A stretch of 64,000 nucleotides of DNA from Uliginosibacterium sp. 31-16 (GTDB lineage Bacteria; Pseudomonadota; Gammaproteobacteria; Burkholderiales; Rhodocyclaceae): contig NZ_JAVALZ010000002.1 of the NCBI RefSeq assembly GCF_030730865.1, forward strand, positions 841,733 through 905,732, written 5' to 3'. Below are positions 54,575 to 62,536 of this stretch, piece after piece (within the stretch, counting starts at the first letter, position 1; every line of letters starts with the position of its first letter). A model generated the notes under the pieces. The model was given only the letters and a program-made list of their open reading frames with translations. It was not told the origin of the DNA and made no database searches. The translations under genes and the position numbers were made by a program.

Positions 54575-55738
54575 ATGCTCGAACTCATCCTCCGCTTCGC
54601 CCTGCGCAACCCGCTGCGCCACAAGCTGCGCAGCGTGCTGACGCTGACCGGCATCGTGGTGGCGATTCTGGCGTTCGGCCTGCTCGGCACCATCGTGTCG
54701 GCCTGGTATGCGGGGGCGAATGCGGCGTCGGACAAGCGGCTGGTGACCCGCAATTCGATTTCGCTGACCTTCAGCATGCCTCTGGCCTACGCGGACCGGA
54801 TTCGCGCCATTGAGGGTGTAACGGATCTGTCCTGGGAGAACTGGTTCGGCGGGGTATACAAGGAGCCGAGCAATTTCTTCCCGCAGTTCGCCATCGAGCC
54901 AGAGAGTTTCTTCCGCATGGTGCCGGAATTCCGCGTGAAACCGGATGAGATGCAGGCTTTCCTGCGCGACCGGCGTGGCGTGATTGCCGGGCGCAAACTG
55001 GCGAATCGCTTTGGCTGGAAGCTTGGCGATGTGATTCCGATCAAGGGCACGATCTTCGCAGGCGATTACGAATTCGTACTGCGCGGCATCTACGACGGAG
55101 CCCGCGCCAGCACCGACGAAGGTCAGTTCTTTTTGCGCTGGGATTACCTGAACGAGCGGATCAAACAGCTCTTCCCGGGCAGCGAGAATCAGGTCGGCAT
55201 CTTCCTGATCGGCATTGCGGACGGGCGCGACGCAGCGGCGGTGTCGCAGCGCGTGGATGCGCACTTCCGCAATTCGCTGGCCGAAACCCTGACGGAGACG
55301 GAGAAAGCCTTCCAGCTCAGCTTCGTGGCGATGACCGGCACCATCGTCAAGGCGATCCAGATCGTGTCCTACGTGATCATTTGCATCATCATGGCGGTGA
55401 TGGCCAACACCATGGCGATGGCCGCACGCGAGCGCAGCAGCGAATACGCCACGCTGAAGGCGCTGGGCTTCCGTCCCTGGGTAGTGGGTGCGCTGGTGTA
55501 TGCCGAATCGCTGGCGCTGGCGCTGATCGCCGGCGGCCTGGGCATCGCGCTGACCGGCCCGGCGGCGCGCGCGGTGGGCAGCAAGCTGGACAACATATTC
55601 CCGGTCTTCGGCGTAGCGCCGGAAACGATCCGGCTGCAATGGGCGGCGGCACTGGTGATCGGTCTGGTCGCGGCGCTGATCCCGGCCCGCCAGGCGATGC
55701 GCGTGAAGATCATTGAAGGGCTGAGGCAAGCTGGCTGA
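54575..55738 (+). CDS. ABC exporter permease, FtsX/MacB type (first)
   Basis: A 387-residue permease with one N-terminal helix (about 20-43), a large periplasmic domain (about 60-260) and three C-terminal helices ending in the FtsX pattern (MAMAARERSSEYATLKALGF, LIPARQAMRVKIIEGLRQ). The start at 54575 places RFALRNPLRHKLRSVLTLTG at the beginning, as in the family. It overlaps the next permease gene (ATGA). Its cognate adaptor and ATPase are most likely those encoded at 46040-47958. Confidence 0.92.
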   Translation: MLELILRFALRNPLRHKLRSVLTLTGIVVAILAFGLLGTIVSAWYAGANAASDKRLVTRNSISLTFSMPLAYADRIRAIEGVTDLSWENWFGGVYKEPSNFFPQFAIEPESFFRMVPEFRVKPDEMQAFLRDRRGVIAGRKLANRFGWKLGDVIPIKGTIFAGDYEFVLRGIYDGARASTDEGQFFLRWDYLNERIKQLFPGSENQVGIFLIGIADGRDAAAVSQRVDAHFRNSLAETLTETEKAFQLSFVAMTGTIVKAIQIVSYVIICIIMAVMANTMAMAARERSSEYATLKALGFRPWVVGALVYAESLALALIAGGLGIALTGPAARAVGSKLDNIFPVFGVAPETIRLQWAAALVIGLVAALIPARQAMRVKIIEGLRQAG

Positions 55739-56907
55739 TGAACCGCATTCCCTTCAACTACATCTGGCGCAATCTGCTGACGCGCAAGCTGACCACCGCG
55801 CTGACGGCGGGTGGCATGGCGCTGGTGGTGTTCGTGTTCACCGCCGTGCTGATGCTGGACGCGGGCCTGAAGGCGACGATGGTGGCAAGCGGCCGGCCGG
55901 ACAATGTGGTGGTGATCCGCTCCGGCTCGGAAACCGAGGTGCAGAGCAGCATCGACAACCCGCAGATGGGGGCCCTGGAATCCCTGCCGCATATCGCGCT
56001 GGATGGTGCGGGCCGGCCACTGCTGGTACGCGAGAGTCTGGTGCTGTATTCGCTGGTCAAGAAGGACACCGGCGTGCCGACCAATGTAACGATCCGCGGC
56101 ACCGGCGAGATGGGCCTGGCCTTGCGCCCGCAGGTGCGGTTGAAGGTCGGTCGGGCATTCCGGCCGGGCAGCAGCGAGATCATCGTCGGCGCAAGTCTGG
56201 CCAAGGGCTTCGCCGGCGTGGAAATCGGCCAGACGCTGAGCTTCGCCCGCCGCGACTGGCTGGTGGTGGGCATTTTCGATGCGGGCAAGACGGCGTTCAA
56301 CAGCGAAGTGTGGGGCGACGCGGAGCAGCTCAGGCAAGCCTTCCGCCGCCCGGTGTATTCCTCGCTGGTGTTTCAGCTGGATGCCGTCGGCAATTTCGGG
56401 GCGGTGAAAAAGCTCGTCGTGGATGATCGGCGCCTGACCGTGGAGATGAGGCCGGAAACACAGTACTACGCCGACCAGTCGAAATTTCTCGCTGGTTTCA
56501 TCAGTATTCTGGGCCTGACGCTGTCGATCATCTTTTCCATCGGTGCGATCATCGGCGCCATGATCACCATGTATGCGGCAGTGGCCAGCCGCACGGCGGA
56601 AATCGGCACCCTGCGCGCCATCGGCTTTCGCCGCACGAACATCCTGATCGCCTTTCTGGCCGAATCGCTGCTGCTCTCACTGCTGGGTGGTGTGGTCGGG
56701 CTGGCGGCGGCCTCGGGCATGCAGGCGGTGTCGATCTCGACGATGAACTGGCAGACCTTCGCGGAACTGGCTTTCGCCTTCAAGCTGACGCCGGACATCG
56801 CCCTGGCAAGCCTGATCTTCTCGCTGACAATGGGCTTTCTGGGCGGCGTGCTGCCGGCCTGGCGGGCAGCACGGCTGAACATCGTGGCGGCCGTGCGGGC
56901 AAGTTGA
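55738..56907 (+). CDS. ABC exporter permease, FtsX/MacB type (second)
   Basis: A 389-residue permease with the same plan as the previous gene: RNLLTRKLTTALTAGGMALV at the N-terminus, a periplasmic domain, and three C-terminal helices with VASRTAEIGTLRAIGFRRTN and PAWRAARLNIVAAVRAS. Two different FtsX-fold subunits imply a heterodimeric exporter. The substrate is unknown. Confidence 0.92.
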   Translation: MNRIPFNYIWRNLLTRKLTTALTAGGMALVVFVFTAVLMLDAGLKATMVASGRPDNVVVIRSGSETEVQSSIDNPQMGALESLPHIALDGAGRPLLVRESLVLYSLVKKDTGVPTNVTIRGTGEMGLALRPQVRLKVGRAFRPGSSEIIVGASLAKGFAGVEIGQTLSFARRDWLVVGIFDAGKTAFNSEVWGDAEQLRQAFRRPVYSSLVFQLDAVGNFGAVKKLVVDDRRLTVEMRPETQYYADQSKFLAGFISILGLTLSIIFSIGAIIGAMITMYAAVASRTAEIGTLRAIGFRRTNILIAFLAESLLLSLLGGVVGLAAASGMQAVSISTMNWQTFAELAFAFKLTPDIALASLIFSLTMGFLGGVLPAWRAARLNIVAAVRAS

Positions 56908-57007
56908 GTCAGGCCCGGGCTGCTGTTCGTGATAACTTGATGTCATGCGTACGGAGGCTTCAAGCGCTCCTGCGGCACACTCCTGAATCTTTACGGAAAA
57001 TATCGAA

Positions 57008-58972
57008 ATGGATGAAATCAGCAGCACCGACTGGCTGGATATCGACACGACCGACAACGAGATGGTTTCGGCCTGTGCCAGCAGTACGGCCCGCCTGCAG
57101 CAGACGACACGCACCCGGCAGTGGAAGCTGATCGCGCTCTGGGTACTGCTGGGCGGGCTGCTCGGCTGGGCCTTTGGTGATGGGGGGCCGTTTGCGGGAG
57201 TGAACAGTGCCGCGCTGGGGGTGCTGGCCCTGAGTATCGGCGCCATCCAGATGTTCGCGTTCCGCAAGCAGCTGCAGCGGATTGCCGCCGGAATTCCGAA
57301 ACACTACCGCATCGCGATGCGCCCGGACGGACTGGCCAGCGAATCGGAACTCGGCACCGGCCTGCTGGCCTGGAGTGCGCTGGAAGCCATCGAGCGGCGG
57401 CACGATGCGGCGCTGCTGCACTACAAGGGATTCCGCACGCTGTGGGTGCCGGAACGCTGCTTTGCCGATGCGACGGCCTTTGCCGCCTGGCTCGCGCAGA
57501 TCGAACAGCTCAGCGGCAAGCAGGCCAGTGTGGCGCCCGCCACGCCTGAAGTCCTGCCGGAACGACGGGGCCTGCTGGCGCTGCGCGACCTGCTCAGCAA
57601 TCTGCAGGTGGGCCTGCGGTTTGCCCTGTTCCGCGTCAGCGCTGCGCAACACCTGCGCGTCTCGGGTCTGCAGATCGTGCTGGTGGTCGTCACCGGGCTG
57701 TGCCTGGAGCTGGCCTTCGACTTTGCAAACGTGGGGCTGGATGGACAGTTTTACGGCTACGCCCTGCCCTACCAGCTGTTCACCGTGCTGTGTGCGCTGA
57801 CCTGCGCGTGGGCTGTGAGCAATTGCGCGCCGCAACCGGCACGCATATCGACCGCAGCGTTGGCGATCCTGACGCCGATGCTGGTACTGCGTGCGCTGTT
57901 TCTCGGCATGACCCTGCTGGCCGACTGGATGGATGCGGACAGTTTCGCCGCCATTGCGGGGCTGTTCGTGCTGTTCTGGGGCGCACTGGCGACCATCGTG
58001 GCACTGGTGCGCAGCCTTGACCTGCCTGCCGACCAGCGCATGGGCGCAGTGCTCGGCGTGGTTTTCCTGATGGTGGCTCCGGTGCAGCTGGATATCGGAC
58101 GGGCACGTTTGTGGAATCCGGACTATTCGGACGAGGCCAGTGCCGGCGAGCGCAGCGACTGGAACAAGGCTGCCACCGAGGCCGTGCTGTACGCCCAGCC
58201 GGCCCTGCTCGACAAGAGCCTGAACGCCATCAGCAAGGGCAAGCCGGGCGTGCCGGAGCTGTATCTGCTGGCGCTGGGCGGCTATGGCTCGCAGGACGTG
58301 TTCAAGCGCGAAGTGGAAAGCGTGGACAAGCTGTTTACCGAGCGCTTCGGCACGCAGGGCCACAGCGTGGTGCTGGTGAACAATCCAGCCACCGTGGAGA
58401 CGCAAGCGATGGCCACGACCATCGCCCTGCAGCGCGCGCTGACGGAAATCGGCCGCAAGATGAACCGCGAGGAAGACGTGCTGTTCCTCTTCATGACCTC
58501 GCATGGCGCGGCGGATCACAGGTTCTCGCTGGAACTGTGGCCGTACAAGTTCGGCGAACTGACGCCGCAAAGCCTGCGCACGGCACTCGACACGGCAGGC
58601 ATCCGCAACCGGGTGATCGTGGTCTCGGCCTGCTATTCGGGCGGCTTTGTCCAACCGCTGGCGGACGAACACACGCTGGTAATGAGCGCCTCGCGCGCCG
58701 ATCGCAACTCGCACGGCTGCAGCCATGAAGCGGACTGGACCTTCTTCGGCAAAGCCTATTTCGACGAGGCGCTGCGCGAGACCCGTTCCTTCACCCGCGC
58801 ATTTGAAACGGCCCGCGCCAGCGTGGCGGCGCGCGAAAAGGAGGAAGGGCTGATGGCCTCGGAGCCCCAGATCGCTGAAGGCGCCGGCATCCGCCCGGTG
58901 CTGGAGGCGCTGGATCGCGCCCTGCCGCCGCCCACGTCTGCCACCAATACCGCCCCGGAGAGCCGCTCTTGA
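57008..58972 (+). CDS. C13 family (caspase-like) membrane cysteine peptidase with YcxB-like domain
   Basis: A 654-residue protein. Two N-terminal helices (about 42-85) lead to a YcxB-like segment (RIAMRPDGLASESELGTGLL, WSALEAIERR). A block of several helices follows (about 215-365), then a C-terminal C13 peptidase domain with the catalytic pair in FMTSHGAADH (H499) and VVSACYSGGF (C542). The domain is in the clan of legumains, caspases and gingipains. The final residues and stop codon lie in a copy of the dispersed palindromic repeat. Cleavage specificity is unknown; orientation suggests a cytoplasmic or periplasmic protease tethered to the membrane. Confidence 0.85.
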   Translation: MDEISSTDWLDIDTTDNEMVSACASSTARLQQTTRTRQWKLIALWVLLGGLLGWAFGDGGPFAGVNSAALGVLALSIGAIQMFAFRKQLQRIAAGIPKHYRIAMRPDGLASESELGTGLLAWSALEAIERRHDAALLHYKGFRTLWVPERCFADATAFAAWLAQIEQLSGKQASVAPATPEVLPERRGLLALRDLLSNLQVGLRFALFRVSAAQHLRVSGLQIVLVVVTGLCLELAFDFANVGLDGQFYGYALPYQLFTVLCALTCAWAVSNCAPQPARISTAALAILTPMLVLRALFLGMTLLADWMDADSFAAIAGLFVLFWGALATIVALVRSLDLPADQRMGAVLGVVFLMVAPVQLDIGRARLWNPDYSDEASAGERSDWNKAATEAVLYAQPALLDKSLNAISKGKPGVPELYLLALGGYGSQDVFKREVESVDKLFTERFGTQGHSVVLVNNPATVETQAMATTIALQRALTEIGRKMNREEDVLFLFMTSHGAADHRFSLELWPYKFGELTPQSLRTALDTAGIRNRVIVVSACYSGGFVQPLADEHTLVMSASRADRNSHGCSHEADWTFFGKAYFDEALRETRSFTRAFETARASVAAREKEEGLMASEPQIAEGAGIRPVLEALDRALPPPTSATNTAPESRS

Positions 58973-59072
58973 CGGGGATCTGCAGACAGCCTGCCTGCAG
59001 AGCCACTACTGACAATACTCTTCAGGCAACCTGCCCGAAGAAGACCACCAGAAGAGGCTTCGCAGGCATCTG
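58958..59072. repeat. Dispersed palindromic repeat, three copies (locus F)
   Basis: Copies run 58958-58989 (GAGAGCCGCTCTTGACGGGG...), 58990-59027 (GCCTGCAGAGCCACTACTGA..., same direction) and about 59029-59072 (inverted, CCCGAAGAAGACCACCAGAA...). The first overlaps the 3' end of the C13 peptidase gene. Together they fill most of the gap before dcd. Confidence 0.65.
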
Positions 59073-59176
59073 TCGGTAAAAACCGGCGCCGCAGCGGGAG
59101 CGCCGTGTAAAAACCCCACAAGAGCCGCCACTAACCGTAGAATTCGCGCTCCTCATATTCAGCGTGGCGAGTCATC

Positions 59177-59746
59177 GTGAGCATCAAGTCAGACAAGTGG
59201 ATCCGCCGGATGTCCGAACAGCACGGCATGATCGAGCCCTACGAGCCCGGTCTGGTGCGCGAACTGAATGGCGAGAAGATCGTCTCCTTCGGCGCGTCGA
59301 GCTACGGCTACGACATCCGCTGTGCCGACGAATTCCGCGTCTTCACCAACATCAACTCGACCATCGTTGATCCGAAGAACTTCGATCCGAACTCCTTCGT
59401 GGAAGTCTCCGGCAAGGGTTACTGCGTGATTCCGCCGAACTCCTTCGCGCTGGCCCGCACCGTCGAGTATTTCCGCATCCCGCGCTCGGTGCTGACCGTA
59501 TGCCTGGGCAAGAGCACCTACGCGCGCTGCGGCATCATCGTGAACGTCACCCCCTTCGAACCGGAATGGGAAGGCTACGTGACGCTGGAGTTTTCCAACA
59601 CCACGCCGCTGCCCGCCAAGATCTATGCTGGAGAAGGCTGCGCCCAGGTGCTGTTCTTCGAGAGCGACGAGATCTGCGAGACCTCCTACAAGGATCGCGG
59701 CGGCAAGTATCAGGGCCAGGTCGGTGTGACCTTGCCGAAGATCTGA
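59177..59746 (+). CDS. dcd: dCTP deaminase
   Basis: A 189-residue enzyme that deaminates dCTP to dUTP for thymidylate synthesis. It starts at GTG with [20 protein letters not shown]. Seen are [37 protein letters not shown] and [20 protein letters not shown], which include the catalytic glutamate. Length is standard. A terminator follows. Confidence 0.97.
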   Translation: MSIKSDKWIRRMSEQHGMIEPYEPGLVRELNGEKIVSFGASSYGYDIRCADEFRVFTNINSTIVDPKNFDPNSFVEVSGKGYCVIPPNSFALARTVEYFRIPRSVLTVCLGKSTYARCGIIVNVTPFEPEWEGYVTLEFSNTTPLPAKIYAGEGCAQVLFFESDEICETSYKDRGGKYQGQVGVTLPKI

Positions 59747-59778
59747 CGCCTATCGACCGATCTGCACAATCCTGCTCC

Positions 59779-59816
59779 GGGGCCGCAACAAGCTGATGCT
59801 TGGCGGCCCCTTGTAC
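59779..59816 (+). terminator. Terminator-like hairpin after dcd
   Basis: GGGGCCGC (59779-59786) pairs with GCGGCCCC (59803-59810), with an inner CAAGC/GCTTG stem around TGAT, then TTGTACTT. The T-run is weak, but the stem is very stable. Confidence 0.7.
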
Positions 59817-59863
59817 TTGGTAATACTTTTTCGTAACCCCGCTGCACTACGATCAGGCAGCAC

Positions 59864-59886
59864 ATCGCCGCTCCGGCGATCTTTTT
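59864..59886 (+). promoter_or_regulatory. Terminator-like hairpin in the decarboxylase leader (possible attenuator)
   Basis: ATCGCCG (59864-59870) and CGGCGAT (59874-59880) form a 7-bp stem with loop CTC, followed by CTTTTTG, and end just 17 bases before the start codon at 59904. An intrinsic terminator directly before a coding region suggests conditional read-through or a boundary for transcripts from dcd. Confidence 0.5.
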
Positions 59887-59903
59887 GACAGACAGGAAAT
59901 GCC

Positions 59904-62147
59904 ATGCGCTTCCACTTCCCGATCATCATCATTGATGAGGATTTCCGTTCAGAGAACACCTCCGGTTTCGGCATCCGCGCGCTGGCCAAGGCGCTGGAAG
60001 CCGAGGGCATGGAAGTGGTCGGCGTCACCAGCTATGGCGACCTGAGTTCCTTCGCGCAGCAGCAGAGTCGCGCCTCGGGCTTCATCCTGTCGATCGATGA
60101 CGAGGAATTCACCTCGGAGGAAGCCGACGAAACCATCGCCGAGCTGCGTGCCTTCGTCGAGGAAATCCGCTGCCGCAATGCCGACATCCCGATCTTCCTG
60201 CACGGAGAGACGCGCACCAGCCGCCACATCCCGAACGATGTGCTGCGTGAGCTGCACGGCTTCATCCACATGTTCGAGGACACCCCGGAATTCATCGCCC
60301 GCTATGTGCAGCGCGAAGCCAAGGCCTATCTCGATTCGCTGGCCCCACCCTTCTTCCGCGCGCTGACGCATTACGCCTCCGACGGCTCGTATTCATGGCA
60401 CTGCCCGGGGCACTCCGGCGGCGTGGCCTTCCTGAAGAGCCCGGTCGGCCAGATGTTCCACCAGTTCTTCGGCGAAAACATGCTGCGCGCTGACGTGTGC
60501 AACGCGGTCGAGGAACTCGGTCAGCTGCTCGACCACACCGGCCCGGTGGCGGCATCAGAGCGCAACGCTGCGCGCATCTTCCACGCCGACCACCTGTTCT
60601 TCGTCACCAACGGCACCTCGACCTCCAACAAGATCGTCTGGAACTCGACCGTCGCGCCGGGCGACGTGGTGGTGGTGGATCGCAACTGCCACAAGTCCAT
60701 CCTGCACAGCATCATCATGACCGGCGCGATTCCGGTGTTCCTGATGCCCACGCGCAACCACTACGGCATCATCGGGCCGATCCCGAAGAGCGAATTCAAG
60801 TGGGAGAACATCCAGAAGAAGATCGCCCGGAACCCCTTCGCGCTGGACAAGAACGCCAAACCGCGCGTGCTCACCATCACCCAGAGCACCTACGACGGAG
60901 TGCTCTACAACGTCGAAGAAATCAAGGAAGAGCTCGACGGCAAGATCGACACCCTGCACTTTGACGAAGCCTGGCTGCCGCACGCCGCCTTCCACGACTT
61001 CTATGGCGACTACCACGCCATCGGTGAAGATCGCCCGCGCTGCAAGGAATCGATGGTGTTCTCCACCCAATCCACGCACAAGCTGCTCGCCGGCCTGAGC
61101 CAGGCCTCGCAGATCCTGGTGCAGGATTCCGAAGCCCGCAAGCTGGACAAGGACCTCTTCAACGAGGCCTACCTGATGCACACCTCGACCAGTCCGCAGT
61201 ACTCGATCATCGCCAGCTGCGATGTGGCGGCCGAGATGATGGATGCGCCCGGCGGCCCGGCTCTGGTCGAGGAATCGATCGCCGAGGCGATGGAATTCCG
61301 CCGCGCCATGCGCAAGGTGGATGAGGAATGGGGCGCGGACTGGTGGTTCAAGGTGTGGGGCCCGGATTACCTCGCCGAAGAAGGCATGGGCGAGCGCGAA
61401 GACTGGATGCTCAAGGCCAATGACCGCTGGCACGGCTTCGGCAATCTGGCCGAAGGCTTCAACATGCTGGACCCGATCAAGGCCACCATCATCACCCCGG
61501 GCCTCGATGTGGATGGTGACTTTTCGGATGCCGGCATCCCGGCCGGCGTGCTGACCAAGTATCTGGCCGAGCACGGCATCATCGTCGAGAAGTGCGGTCT
61601 GTACTCCTTCTTCATCATGTTCACGATCGGCATCACCAAGGGCCGCTGGAACACGCTGGTGACGGAACTGCAGCAGTTCAAGGACGCCTACGACGGGAAT
61701 CTCCCGCTGTGGCGCGTGATGCCGGAATTCATCACCAAGAATCCGCGCTACGAGAAGCTCGGCCTGCGCGACCTGTGCCAGCAAATCCACGACGTTTACA
61801 AGGCCCGCGACGTGGCCCGCCTGACCACCGAGATGTACCTCTCGGAAATGGTCCCGGCGATGCGCCCGACCGACGCCTGGTCGATGATGGCGCACCGCGA
61901 AATCGAACGCGTGTCCATCGACGAACTGGAAGGCCGCGTCACGGCGATGCTGGTCACCCCCTACCCGCCGGGCATCCCGCTGCTGATCCCGGGCGAAGTC
62001 TTCAACAAGACCATCGTCGATTACCTGAAGTTCGTGCGCGAATTCAACGAGCGCTTCCCCGGCTTCGAGAGCGACTGCCACGGGCTGGTCAAGGAACAGC
62101 GCGATGGCGTGGTGCACTACTGCGTGGATTGTGTGAAACAGAAGTAA
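59904..62147 (+). CDS. Orn/Lys/Arg decarboxylase (AdiA-like)
   Basis: A 747-residue PLP enzyme of the large fold type I decarboxylases. The N-terminal wing domain (about 1-130, receiver-like) is followed by the PLP domain with VVVDRNCHKSILHS, LHFDEAWLPHAAF and the PLP lysine in QSTHKLLAGL (K393), and a C-terminal domain with PYPPGIPLLIPGE. Of the enzymes I know, it reads closest to E. coli arginine decarboxylase AdiA (GIIGPI, NCHKSI, SMLDPIK-like blocks), but lysine or ornithine cannot be excluded. No antiporter gene is adjacent, unlike acid-resistance operons. A terminator-like hairpin lies in the leader. Confidence 0.9.
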   Translation: MRFHFPIIIIDEDFRSENTSGFGIRALAKALEAEGMEVVGVTSYGDLSSFAQQQSRASGFILSIDDEEFTSEEADETIAELRAFVEEIRCRNADIPIFLHGETRTSRHIPNDVLRELHGFIHMFEDTPEFIARYVQREAKAYLDSLAPPFFRALTHYASDGSYSWHCPGHSGGVAFLKSPVGQMFHQFFGENMLRADVCNAVEELGQLLDHTGPVAASERNAARIFHADHLFFVTNGTSTSNKIVWNSTVAPGDVVVVDRNCHKSILHSIIMTGAIPVFLMPTRNHYGIIGPIPKSEFKWENIQKKIARNPFALDKNAKPRVLTITQSTYDGVLYNVEEIKEELDGKIDTLHFDEAWLPHAAFHDFYGDYHAIGEDRPRCKESMVFSTQSTHKLLAGLSQASQILVQDSEARKLDKDLFNEAYLMHTSTSPQYSIIASCDVAAEMMDAPGGPALVEESIAEAMEFRRAMRKVDEEWGADWWFKVWGPDYLAEEGMGEREDWMLKANDRWHGFGNLAEGFNMLDPIKATIITPGLDVDGDFSDAGIPAGVLTKYLAEHGIIVEKCGLYSFFIMFTIGITKGRWNTLVTELQQFKDAYDGNLPLWRVMPEFITKNPRYEKLGLRDLCQQIHDVYKARDVARLTTEMYLSEMVPAMRPTDAWSMMAHREIERVSIDELEGRVTAMLVTPYPPGIPLLIPGEVFNKTIVDYLKFVREFNERFPGFESDCHGLVKEQRDGVVHYCVDCVKQK

Positions 62148-62174
62148 ATTCGGTACGGAGTGCTGAGGAAAAGC

Positions 62175-62202
62175 AAACGGGGCGCTGCGGCGCCCCGTTT
62201 TT
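62175..62202 (+). terminator. Rho-independent terminator after the decarboxylase
   Basis: CGGGGCGC (62178-62185) pairs with GCGCCCCG (62190-62197) around TGCG, followed by TTTTT. Confidence 0.92.
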
Positions 62203-62210
62203 ATGGGCAT

Positions 62211-62266
62211 TTCAAGAGCCGCTACTGGCGGGCTTCTTCGGCACTGCTAGCTGAAGAGGCTTGCTG
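62211..62266. repeat. Dispersed palindromic repeat (locus G)
   Basis: TTCAAGAGCCGCTACTGG plus CGGGCTTCTTCGGCA (62211-62243) is one of the best copies. A partial copy (GCTGAAGAGGCTTGCTGA) follows. The remaining stretch to 62536 shows no gene: its open frames are short, lack ribosome-binding sites and match nothing I recognise. Confidence 0.7.
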
Positions 62267-62536
62267 AATAACGATCTTGAGCAATACACGCTGAAAACCT
62301 TTGTCAGATGCGGGTCATCAGGCAGTACTCTCCGCAAGAACCTCATGCTTCGATATCGGGCCTCATTGCAGCCAATCGGAACTACCCCCTGGAGATCAGG
62401 CGACGGTTCTCGACCCAAACCAGACCTTCAACCTTGCCAGCGGGTCTGCGGCAGGAAACTGGTGCGAAGCGATCACTCGTCAATGGCCGTCAATGGTGAC
62501 TTTACTGCATCTATGTAATAAGGGCCGATTCAAGCG

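Noticed and set aside
62261..62518. An 85-codon plus-strand frame between the decarboxylase and the repeat protein
   Set aside because: No ribosome-binding site, no recognisable motif, and it starts within the dispersed repeat region; two other frames over the same bases are equally open.
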